Source of the DNA: Chlorobiota bacterium
GTDB taxonomy: Bacteria; Bacteroidota; Bacteroidia; Flavobacteriales; Flavobacteriaceae
Direction: 5' to 3'
Assembly (NCBI GenBank): GCA_013151975.1
Contig: JAADHG010000262.1
Location: 1-8,402, forward strand
DNA: 8,402 nucleotides
Shown: piece by piece, positions 1 through 6,896 of the stretch
How positions within the stretch are numbered: the first letter of the stretch is position 1
How the letters are laid out: each line of letters begins with the position of its first letter
Notes under the pieces: generated by a model
The model's input: the letters and a program-made list of their open reading frames with translations, nothing else
Databases searched by the model: none
What the model was told of the DNA's origin: nothing
Program-made: the position numbers and the translations under genes

Positions 1-132
1 CCTAATGCTTCAATAATTAGCAACACTAACGCTACACCAACAACAGTAAAAACTTCAAAAAAGAAAAATGGGGCTGTTTTAATAACTGCAATAAGCCTTT
101 TACCTGAATTAATTTCAGTAATAAAAAATTAA
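1..132 (+). CDS. C-terminal fragment of an unrecognised protein (partial, 5' end outside the window)
   Basis: Frame 1 is open from the left edge for 43 codons and ends in TAA at 130-132; the other two plus frames are closed almost at once. The fragment is rich in Ser, Thr and Asn, followed by a lysine cluster (TSKKKNG) and a hydrophobic tail (GAVLITAISLLPELISVI) before the final KN. Third codon positions are nearly all A or T, as in the neighbours. The stop lies 18 bases before the vWA gene, so the two are probably co-transcribed. I do not recognise the family. In Bacteroidota, vWA genes of this type often sit near regulatory or membrane genes, but nothing here identifies one. A minus-strand reading of the same stretch also looks protein-like but has no usable start, so the plus reading is preferred with moderate confidence. 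Confidence 0.5.
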   Translation, partial: PNASIISNTNATPTTVKTSKKKNGAVLITAISLLPELISVIKN

Positions 133-150
133 CACTTAAATATATAAATT

Positions 151-2274
151 ATGAAAAAATCATTACTAATTGTATTTGCATTGATAGTTTCAATGCAAGT
201 ATTCTCACAAGAAAAGAAAATTACAGGAACAGTTTCGGATAGTTCTGGAATGCCACTTCCTGGAGTTAACGTTATTGTTAAGGGAACTACAAACGGAACA
301 CAATCTGACTTTGATGGAAATTATGAAATCCTAGCTCAGGTTGGTGATATACTCACATTTACTTATGTTGGATTAATAACTACAGAACGAACTGTTGGAG
401 TTTCAAATACTATTAACATTTCAATGCAAGAAGACGCATCTGTACTAGATGAAGTGGTTGTTACCGCACAAAGCGTAATAATACGAGGGTACAATAGCTT
501 GGGTTATGCGGTTTCACGAACTCCTAGTGTTGCACAACTAAGACGACAAAAGCAAAAAGCCTATCATAATAGTATTGCTAGAACGTTATCAGGCAAAGCT
601 TCAGGTGTGCAAATTACAAACCAGAGTGGAGCAGTAGGTGCAACAACCGAAATTAAAATTAGAGGTGTAAGTTCTATAAAGAAAAGTAAACAACCTTTAT
701 ATATTGTTGATGGTGTGCCAATTCAAAAACAATACAATGCTGTTATTCAAAGTATAGATTCAAAAGATATAGATTATGTTAATGTATATAAAGGCGGAAA
801 GGCAAAAAAACTATTTGGGAATTCTGCTAAAAATGGCTGCATTGTTATTTCTACAAAGCAAGGGAATTACCGCATTGAAAATGATGAAGTCTATGCGCAA
901 ATTGATGAAAACAAATTTGAGCGAGTATCACTATCACCACTTTCAACATTTTCTATTGATGTTGATAAAGCCTCATATAGCAACATTAGACGCATGATAA
1001 ACAATGGTCAAAAAATCCCTTTTGATGCTGTAAAAATTGAAGAAATGGTGAACTACTTTGATTACAATTATCCACAACCAGAAGGTGAACATCCATTTTC
1101 TATAAACACCGAAGTTACTGTAACACCTTGGAATAAAGACACTAAAATTGTTAAAATTGGACTGCAAGGAAAAACCTATACCAATGAAGAATTACCAGCT
1201 TCAAACCTTACGTTTTTAATAGATGTATCTGGTTCAATGGGTTCGCAAAATAAATTGCCATTATTAAAATCGGCTTTTAAGTTACTAGTTAATCAATTGC
1301 GAAAAAAAGATAAAGTCTCAATAGTTGTTTATGCTGGAGCTGCTGGAGTTGTGTTGGAGCCAACATCCGGAAATAATAAAGAAAAAATTATTGCAGCATT
1401 AGATAATTTATACTCTGGAGGTTCTACTGCTGGTGGTGCAGGTATAAAATTGGCGTATAAGTTGGCAGAAAAAAACTTTAAGAAAAACGGAAATAATAGA
1501 GTTATACTGGCAACCGATGGTGATTTTAATGTTGGTGCTTCAAGTAATAAAGCCATGGAGGCGCTAATTGAAAACAAACGAAAATCGGGAGTATTCTTAT
1601 CTGTTTTAGGATTTGGATATGGTAATTATAAAGATTCAAAATTAGAAACATTAGCAGATAAAGGCAACGGAAATCACGCTTATATTGACAATATGCAAGA
1701 AGCTCAAAAAGTATTTGGTAAAGAGTTTGGGGGCACTTTATATACTATTGCTAAAGATGTAAAAATTCAAGTAGAGTTTAATCCTGCAAAAGTACAGGCT
1801 TACAGATTAATTGGTTATGAAAATAGAATGCTTGAGGATGAAGATTTTATTGATGATACTAAAGATGCAGGAGAATTAGGTAGCGGACATACAGTAACTG
1901 CGCTTTATGAGATTATTCCAATTGGAGTAAATAGTAATTACCTAAAAGATATTAATGATTTGAAATATACTAAAGCCGAAGTTTCAAAAAAGTTTTCAGA
2001 TGAATTATTCACTGTTAAATTCAGATATAAAAAGCCAGATGGTAATAAAAGTATAGAAATGGTTCATGTGCAAAAGGATGAACTTAGAGAAGCCTCTGAA
2101 GATTTACAATTTTCAGCTTCTGTGGCATTGTTTGGAATGCAGTTAAGACATTCCAAATATGATAATCAATCTACCATAAATGAAGTTATAACTTTGGCGG
2201 AAAGCGGCAGAGGTAAAGACAAAGATGGTTATAGAGCAGAATTTATCAGGTTAGTTAAATCTTATAATAATTAG
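151..2274 (+). CDS. Secreted von Willebrand factor type A (YfbK-like) protein with carboxypeptidase-regulatory and TonB-plug-like head
   Basis: The 707-residue protein starts with a signal peptide (1-20, ending VFSQ). A CarboxypepD_reg-like beta-sandwich follows at about 24-95 (ITGTVSD, PLPGVNVIVKGT, DFDGNYEI). It leads into LDEVVVTA, the linker/TonB-box-like motif of SusC-type receptors, and a plug-like stretch at about 137-238 (SGVQI, IKIRGVSS, PLYIVDGVPI, NGCIVISTKQG). No beta-barrel follows. Instead there is a vWF N-terminal region at about 258-330 (STFSIDVDKASYSNIRR, EEMVNYFDYNYP), a vWA domain at about 352-530 and a DUF3520-like C-terminus. The metal-ion-dependent adhesion site looks complete: DVSGS at D358/S360/S362, T426 in GGSTAGG, and D456 in ATDGD. 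The family is known as YfbK-like; its ligand is not known to me. It probably acts in the periplasm or at the outer membrane as a metal-dependent protein-binding module. The ATG at 151 is chosen because it begins the signal peptide. It lies 18 bases after the previous stop and is followed by a terminator. Confidence 0.9.
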   Translation: MKKSLLIVFALIVSMQVFSQEKKITGTVSDSSGMPLPGVNVIVKGTTNGTQSDFDGNYEILAQVGDILTFTYVGLITTERTVGVSNTINISMQEDASVLDEVVVTAQSVIIRGYNSLGYAVSRTPSVAQLRRQKQKAYHNSIARTLSGKASGVQITNQSGAVGATTEIKIRGVSSIKKSKQPLYIVDGVPIQKQYNAVIQSIDSKDIDYVNVYKGGKAKKLFGNSAKNGCIVISTKQGNYRIENDEVYAQIDENKFERVSLSPLSTFSIDVDKASYSNIRRMINNGQKIPFDAVKIEEMVNYFDYNYPQPEGEHPFSINTEVTVTPWNKDTKIVKIGLQGKTYTNEELPASNLTFLIDVSGSMGSQNKLPLLKSAFKLLVNQLRKKDKVSIVVYAGAAGVVLEPTSGNNKEKIIAALDNLYSGGSTAGGAGIKLAYKLAEKNFKKNGNNRVILATDGDFNVGASSNKAMEALIENKRKSGVFLSVLGFGYGNYKDSKLETLADKGNGNHAYIDNMQEAQKVFGKEFGGTLYTIAKDVKIQVEFNPAKVQAYRLIGYENRMLEDEDFIDDTKDAGELGSGHTVTALYEIIPIGVNSNYLKDINDLKYTKAEVSKKFSDELFTVKFRYKKPDGNKSIEMVHVQKDELREASEDLQFSASVALFGMQLRHSKYDNQSTINEVITLAESGRGKDKDGYRAEFIRLVKSYNN

Positions 2275-2310
2275 TATAAGCCTTATTAGGTGATTGAATT
2301 TTTATTTGAA

Positions 2311-2347
2311 AGAGAGGAGTGTCTTAAAATGCACTTCTCTTTTTTTT
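2311..2347 (+). terminator. Rho-independent terminator after the vWA gene
   Basis: A 9-bp stem pairs AGAGGAGTG (2313-2321) with CACTTCTCT (2332-2340), with one G-T wobble and a 10-base loop. A run of T residues follows at once (2340-2347), and A residues before the stem can extend the pairing by a few bases. It lies 37 bases after the vWA stop codon and separates that unit from the peptidase gene. Confidence 0.85.
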
Positions 2348-2402
2348 ATTAAAATGATAGGATAAATTTCTATACTTTTATCAATCAAACTAACCATTAT
2401 GA

Positions 2403-2452
2403 AACATCCATAACTAAATTTTGATGTCTAATAAAAAGATTGAATGGATGTT
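2403..2452. repeat. 9-bp perfect inverted repeat in the leader of the M24 peptidase gene
   Basis: AACATCCAT (2403-2411) is repeated in inverse orientation as ATGGATGTT (2444-2452), with a 32-base A+T-rich spacer. It lies between the vWA terminator and the peptidase start at 2488, so it must be near the peptidase promoter or in its 5' leader. It could be an operator with two half-sites, a long-loop hairpin in the mRNA, or chance in A+T-rich DNA. The remainder of the 213-base gap holds the terminator and no clear promoter match. Confidence 0.35.
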
Positions 2453-2487
2453 ACATATGACCAATAAAAAACAATAAATATAAGCAC

Positions 2488-3822
2488 ATGAAAAAGCTAA
2501 TCATATTTTTAATTTTCACAATTCAAATACATGCACAGCAAATCCTATCTGAAAAAGAACGTGCTGTTGTAATAGATGAGATTCTTGCCGATAGATTTAA
2601 TAATCTACTACCAGAATTGATGGATCGTACAGATATTGATATGTGGATATTAATTTCCAGAGAATATAACGAAGACCCTGTTTTAAAAACGATGCTTCCT
2701 GCAACTTGGTTAAATGCAAGGCGACGCACAATTATCTTATTTTATAGAAATAAAGCAAAGAATACTATTGATAAGCTAGCTGTAGCACGTTATAATTTTG
2801 GTGATAATATATCTTCGGCTTGGGATAAGGATAAAGAACCTAACCAATGGAAACGTTTAATGGAACTCATAGAAGAGCGAAATCCTAAGAACATCGGATT
2901 GAATTTTTCTACACATTTTAATATCTCGGATGGATTGGATAAAACGGACTATGATGAGTTTATGCAGTATCTTCCAAAGAAACTTAAAAGCAAAGTAGTT
3001 TCTGCCGAGAAATTGGCGACTGCTTGGATTGAAACTAGAACGCCTCGAGAAATGGTAATATACAGACAACTTGTGGATATTACTCACGATATTATTGCTG
3101 AAGCTTTTTCAGAAAAAGTGATTACAGCAGGAATCACAACCACTACAGACGTGGAATGGTGGTTGCGGCAAAAAGTAACTAGTCTTGGGTTGGATACATG
3201 GTTTCATCCATCAGTAGATGTGCAACGTAGTAACGAAGTTTTAGGAAGTCATATTTTTTCTTTTGATGATAGAACTGAAAATATGACGGTATTGCCAGGA
3301 GATCTTTTGCATTGCGATTTTGGTATTACGTATTTGCGCTTAAATACCGATTGTCAAGAACTAGCGTATATGCTTAAACCTAATGAAACTGAGCCACCTA
3401 TATATTTACAAAATGCCTTTGCTGATGGAAATACAGTACAAGATATATTTACATCAAATTTTGAAACAGGAAAAACAGGGAATCAAATATTATTAAAATC
3501 TTTAGAAGAAGCAAAAGCTCAAGGGTTGCGACCTGCAATTTATACACATCCGCTAGGGAGTTATGGGCATTCTTCTGGTCCAACTATTGGAATGTGGGAT
3601 GCACAAGGAGGTGTTCAAGGTGCAGGAGATTATCCATTATATCCAAATACTGTTTATGCCATAGAACTAAACACCACAGTAAATATTCCGCAATGGAAAA
3701 GAGATATACGAATAATGTTTGAAGAAGTAGGGTTTTATGGAGAAAATGGATTCAGATATGTAAATGGAAGACAATCTAAGTTACTTACAATTCCTAGGAT
3801 TAAGAATCATCAAGGAAACTAA
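2488..3822 (+). CDS. Secreted M24-family metallopeptidase (Xaa-Pro aminopeptidase/prolidase-like)
   Basis: The 444-residue protein has a signal peptide (1-16, ending IHA), so it probably acts in the periplasm or outside the cell. An N-terminal creatinase-like domain spans about 20-180 (DIDMWILISREYNEDP, ARRRTIILFY). The pita-bread catalytic domain spans about 185-435. Expected dinuclear-metal ligands are visible: D277 in HCDFG, D288 in NTDCQE, a histidine in the THPLGSYGH segment (H354 or H361), E393 in AIELN, and E412 or E413 in MFEEVGFY. Family members remove N-terminal residues before proline or split Xaa-Pro dipeptides; which substrate applies here cannot be read from sequence. Length fits secreted Bacteroidota members. 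The gene seems to be a single-gene unit, isolated by the upstream terminator and facing the minus-strand operon. The ATG at 2488 is chosen because the signal peptide starts there; no Shine-Dalgarno is evident, which is usual in this phylum. Confidence 0.9.
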   Translation: MKKLIIFLIFTIQIHAQQILSEKERAVVIDEILADRFNNLLPELMDRTDIDMWILISREYNEDPVLKTMLPATWLNARRRTIILFYRNKAKNTIDKLAVARYNFGDNISSAWDKDKEPNQWKRLMELIEERNPKNIGLNFSTHFNISDGLDKTDYDEFMQYLPKKLKSKVVSAEKLATAWIETRTPREMVIYRQLVDITHDIIAEAFSEKVITAGITTTTDVEWWLRQKVTSLGLDTWFHPSVDVQRSNEVLGSHIFSFDDRTENMTVLPGDLLHCDFGITYLRLNTDCQELAYMLKPNETEPPIYLQNAFADGNTVQDIFTSNFETGKTGNQILLKSLEEAKAQGLRPAIYTHPLGSYGHSSGPTIGMWDAQGGVQGAGDYPLYPNTVYAIELNTTVNIPQWKRDIRIMFEEVGFYGENGFRYVNGRQSKLLTIPRIKNHQGN

Positions 3823-3874
3823 ACTACTACGCAGCAAGCTGTGAGGAATTCTTTAGATTAAATGTATAGAACAT

Positions 3875-3902
3875 AAAAAAGCCATTCCGAGAGGAATGGC
3901 TT
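3875..3902 (-). terminator. Rho-independent terminator of the minus-strand adhesin-PorP-OmpA operon
   Basis: AAGCCATTCC (3879-3888) and GGAATGGCTT (3893-3902) form a perfect 10-bp stem closed by a four-base loop. A run of A at 3875-3880 becomes a U-run after the stem when read on the minus strand, so the hairpin is oriented to stop transcription from the OmpA-like gene, whose stop is 87 bases upstream of it. In the plus direction the hairpin is followed by GATAGTAA with no T-run, so it would be at most a weak terminator for the peptidase gene. The rest of the 167-base convergent gap shows nothing else I can name. Confidence 0.85.
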
Positions 3903-3978
3903 GATAGTAATAAGTTATTTAAGGATTTACAACCAACCATAAGTAAATACTATCCTTCTAACATAAAAGTAGGGAAGA

Positions 3979-3992
3979 TAATAACGTTATTA
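3979..3992. repeat. 14-bp perfect palindrome at the end of the OmpA-like gene
   Basis: TAATAACGTTATTA is its own reverse complement and overlaps the TAA stop codon of the OmpA-like gene (3990-3992 on the minus strand). It has no loop and no adjoining T-run, so it is not a convincing terminator. It may be a protein-binding site or coincidence. Confidence 0.3.
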
Positions 3993-5951
3993 CTCTTTAC
4001 ATTTTCCTTTAACAATTAAGAATTTTGATCTTCTATTTATTTGATGTTTTTCTTTAGAACATTTTACGCCATTACTACATTCATTAAGTAATCTTGACTC
4101 ACCATATCCTATGGCACTTTCAATACGATTAGGAGCAATATTGCGAGATAGTAAATAATCTCTAGTAGATTTTGCTCTTCGATCAGATAATTTCATATTG
4201 TAATTGTCGCGACCTCTACTATCGGTATGCGATTCAATTTTAATTACAATTTCTGGATGATCTCTCATTACGCTTACAATATTCTCAAGCTCATATTTAG
4301 CATCAGTACGAATATTCCATTTATCGAAATCAAAGAAAATAGGATTGATTACAATTTCAGAAGGCGTACATAATGGAATTAAATTAAGATCTACATTATG
4401 CTTGAAATTATTTTCACTTCCAGCAATCATATGCTTCAAATCATCTTTATAGTTTGGTTTAGATCCTAAGATACTATAGGCTTTGTTACATTCTACTTCA
4501 TACGTATATGAGCCATCGACAGCGGTAATTACTTCTTGAAGAATTTTACCATTTTCACTAATAATTTTAATAGTCGCACCATTTAAAGGCAACTGTGTTT
4601 TAGCATCACGCGCTATTCCACTTACAGTTTGTTTACATTCGTATGATGAGAAACTATATATGTCATCATTTCCTTTTCCACCTTCTCTGTTTGATGAAAA
4701 ATACCCTGAATCAGTATCAGTGTTGATAAAGAATGCAAAATCGTCTGCACCACTATTAAATGGAGCTCCTAAATTTTCAGGCTCAGCGTTTGCATCTTTA
4801 ATAACATCAGACTTATAGATATCTAATAATCCTAAGTTTAAATAGCCATCTGATGAAAAATATAGTGTACTATCTTTAGCAATGTATGGGAACATTTCTC
4901 TTCCTTTAGTATTGACTGAAGGTCCTAAATTACGAGGACTACTATATGTATTTCCATCATCAAGAATATCAACTATATAAATATCAGTATCTCTATTCTC
5001 ATCTTTATCTTTAATTTCTACCTTTTGAAAATCTTTAGGGTAACGATCTGAAACAAAATAAAGTTGTTTATTGTCTGGACTTAATGCAGGATGACCTATT
5101 GAAAAATTTTCACTATTAAAAGGAAGTTCTTCTATATTGGACCACGTACCATTACCTAAAGAAGCTTTGAATAATTTTAAATGCGTTGTACCTTCCTTAT
5201 TATAATCTAAACGGTCACGTTTATTAAGGTTGTCTCTTGTAAAATATATTGTTTTGCCATCGTTTGTTATAGCTACAGAGGCTTCATGGAAATCTGTGTT
5301 TACTCTTGCCGCATTAATTAAATTAATGTTACTTAAAGATTTAACACCATTTGTTTCACTAACATCTGCTTGGTAAAGATCTAAATAAGGTTCTTCATTC
5401 CAAGTGTATAATTTATTTTTAGTATCATCATTGGTATTTCTAGCCGAAGCAAAATAGAGTTTACCATTATATTCAAAACCACCAAAGTCTGAGTATTTTG
5501 TGTTAATATCTTCAAGATTAGTAACTTCTACATATACTTTTTCCATAGAAGATAATTCTTCATACTTACTAATATCTATAATAAGAGAACGGCTATCATC
5601 ACTTTGTAGTTCTTTAAACTTTTTTAACCAAATATCAGCTTCTTTATAATTTTTTAAACTACGTAGTACCTGTATGTATTTGTATATATATTCAGGATTA
5701 ATATTTGGATATTTTTTTAATGCTTTTTGATACCACACCGATGCTTTTTTAGAATTAGAATTGTTATAATAACAATCACCTAATCTAGTAAGCACATGCT
5801 CGCTATCATCTCCATCTTTTACAGCTTCTTCATAAAGTTCACTAGCTCTAATATAAGCATAGTTTTTAAAGAATTTGTCTGCAACTTTTCTTTGCGCAAA
5901 AGTTAAAGTACTGCAAAGAACTAATAGTATAAGTAAAACTTTTGTTTTCAT
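3990..5951 (-). CDS. PorE-like OmpA family protein (TPR-like, PD40 propeller, carboxypeptidase-regulatory-like, OmpA C-terminal domain)
   Basis: The 653-residue protein has a signal peptide (1-19, ending TFA). C13 lies in the hydrophobic core but lacks a proper lipobox (LVLC), so lipidation is not supported. TPR-like helices span about 25-115 (RLGDCYYN, ASVWYQKALKKYP, KEADIWLKKF). A PD40/WD40-like propeller spans about 150-435, with repeats such as NDGKTIYFTRD, SPDNKQLYFVSDR, DSTLYFSSDG and GYFSSNREGGKGNDDIY. A carboxypeptidase-regulatory-like domain spans about 440-525 (TVSGIARDAKTQLPLNGATI). The OmpA domain covers 530-650, with peptidoglycan-binding residues D577 (SHTDSRG) and R592 (LSDRRA). 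This order and length match PorE of the type IX secretion system, known to bind peptidoglycan at the outer membrane. It is last in the operon, 12 bases after the PorP/SprF gene and ahead of a terminator. I infer a cargo-specific anchor; whether it is the core PorE or a paralogue cannot be decided from this window. Confidence 0.92.
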   Translation of the reverse strand: MKTKVLLILLVLCSTLTFAQRKVADKFFKNYAYIRASELYEEAVKDGDDSEHVLTRLGDCYYNNSNSKKASVWYQKALKKYPNINPEYIYKYIQVLRSLKNYKEADIWLKKFKELQSDDSRSLIIDISKYEELSSMEKVYVEVTNLEDINTKYSDFGGFEYNGKLYFASARNTNDDTKNKLYTWNEEPYLDLYQADVSETNGVKSLSNINLINAARVNTDFHEASVAITNDGKTIYFTRDNLNKRDRLDYNKEGTTHLKLFKASLGNGTWSNIEELPFNSENFSIGHPALSPDNKQLYFVSDRYPKDFQKVEIKDKDENRDTDIYIVDILDDGNTYSSPRNLGPSVNTKGREMFPYIAKDSTLYFSSDGYLNLGLLDIYKSDVIKDANAEPENLGAPFNSGADDFAFFINTDTDSGYFSSNREGGKGNDDIYSFSSYECKQTVSGIARDAKTQLPLNGATIKIISENGKILQEVITAVDGSYTYEVECNKAYSILGSKPNYKDDLKHMIAGSENNFKHNVDLNLIPLCTPSEIVINPIFFDFDKWNIRTDAKYELENIVSVMRDHPEIVIKIESHTDSRGRDNYNMKLSDRRAKSTRDYLLSRNIAPNRIESAIGYGESRLLNECSNGVKCSKEKHQINRRSKFLIVKGKCKE

Positions 5952-5963
5952 GGTTGTTATTTT

Positions 5964-6884
5964 TTAGAAGTATCTTGGAGATTTTACACGTTTGCTTTTA
6001 AAGACCTCGAACATTAACAGAATTTCATGAGTTCCGCTAGAAAAAGGTCTAATATCAGAGATAGGATGCTCATAAGCATAGCCTATTCTTAATTGTTTTG
6101 AGACTTGAAAATCGGCAATTGCACCAAATGCACCTGCAGATTCATTAAATCTATATGCAGCACCTAGCCAAAATTTTTCATTGAATAAAAAGTTAGCTGT
6201 TAAATCGTAAGATATTGGAGCTCCATTAGTAGCTTTTACTAAAAAGGCTGGCTTAAATTTAACAGTTTTGTTTACATCAAATACATAACCACCTGTTAGG
6301 TAGTAGCTTACTCTTTCTAATGCAGAATAATCATTAGTGCCATTATAGTCAGTGTTAAGAATTCTAGGAGCTGATAATCCAAAATACCATTTGTTGGTAT
6401 GTAAAAAGACACCTGCACCAATATTAGGACTCCACCTGTCTTCAATTCCAAAAATAGCAGGATCGTTTGGTTCAGCAGCTCTTAACTCTTGATCTATACT
6501 ATAGGATGTAAACCCTCCTTTTAATCCAAATGCTAATTTAGTTTTTGCATTTACATGAATTGTGTATGAGAAATCTGCATAGATATAAGTAAAATTTTCA
6601 AATCCTAATTCATCATTAATGAAAGACAATCCTAATCCAACCTTTTCATTTCTCATAGGAGCATGGATAGAAAATGTTTGGGTAGTTGGTCCACCTTTAA
6701 GCCCGACCCATTGACTTCTATGAAGCGCAACAAGACTAAGTGTTTCTCTACTTCCAGCGTATGCAGGATTTATTGAAATTGTATTATACATATATTGCGT
6801 AAACTGTGGTAATTGCTGACTTATAGCTGAATAAGAGCTAAGCAATACAATGGCAATAATGTTAAACTTAATAAACTTTTTCAT
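5964..6884 (-). CDS. Type IX secretion system membrane protein, PorP/SprF family
   Basis: The 306-residue protein has a signal peptide (about 1-22, ending AIS). It carries the family's N-terminal signature at about 24-47 (QLPQFTQYMYNTISINPAYA, then GSRE). A beta-barrel of alternating amphipathic strands follows, for example KVGLGLSFINDELGF, AFGLKGGFTSYS, NIGAGVFLHTNKWYFGLSAP and WLGAAYRFNESAGAFGAI. The C-terminus (THEILLMFEV, ending SPRYF) is also typical. PorP/SprF proteins are outer-membrane partners of the T9SS needed for secretion and surface attachment of cargo with type-B C-terminal domains; SprF serves the gliding adhesin SprB in Flavobacterium johnsoniae. The gene starts 12 bases after the adhesin stop and ends 12 bases before the OmpA-like gene, so it probably serves that adhesin. 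The genus often has many paralogues, so no single symbol is given. The ATG at 6884 begins the signal peptide. Confidence 0.95.
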   Translation of the reverse strand: MKKFIKFNIIAIVLLSSYSAISQQLPQFTQYMYNTISINPAYAGSRETLSLVALHRSQWVGLKGGPTTQTFSIHAPMRNEKVGLGLSFINDELGFENFTYIYADFSYTIHVNAKTKLAFGLKGGFTSYSIDQELRAAEPNDPAIFGIEDRWSPNIGAGVFLHTNKWYFGLSAPRILNTDYNGTNDYSALERVSYYLTGGYVFDVNKTVKFKPAFLVKATNGAPISYDLTANFLFNEKFWLGAAYRFNESAGAFGAIADFQVSKQLRIGYAYEHPISDIRPFSSGTHEILLMFEVFKSKRVKSPRYF

Positions 6885-6896
6885 GATAGGTTAAAT

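Noticed and set aside
1..128. Minus-strand reading with hydrophobic, membrane-like content (SGKRLIAVIK, VFTVVGVALVLLIIEALG) opposite the partial plus-strand gene
   Set aside because: It has a stop at 129-131 and no ATG, GTG or TTG before the hydrophobic part, and the Ser/Thr/Lys-rich plus frame explains its hydrophobic look as an antisense effect.
776..1577. Short open frames inside the vWA gene on both strands (64-82 residues)
   Set aside because: They lie wholly within a well-supported coding gene, have no recognisable motif and are explained by its base composition.
2361..2423. Possible Bacteroidota promoter elements (TACTTTTA at about 2373; TAAATTTTG at 2415-2423) ahead of the peptidase gene
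   Set aside because: Neither fits TAnnTTTG exactly (one last-base mismatch, one extra base) and neither has a TTTG element at the expected upstream distance.
5941..5951. Lipoprotein signal for the OmpA-like protein (cysteine at residue 13)
   Set aside because: The residues before the cysteine (LVL) do not fit a lipobox, and a standard signal-peptidase site at TFA-Q fits better.
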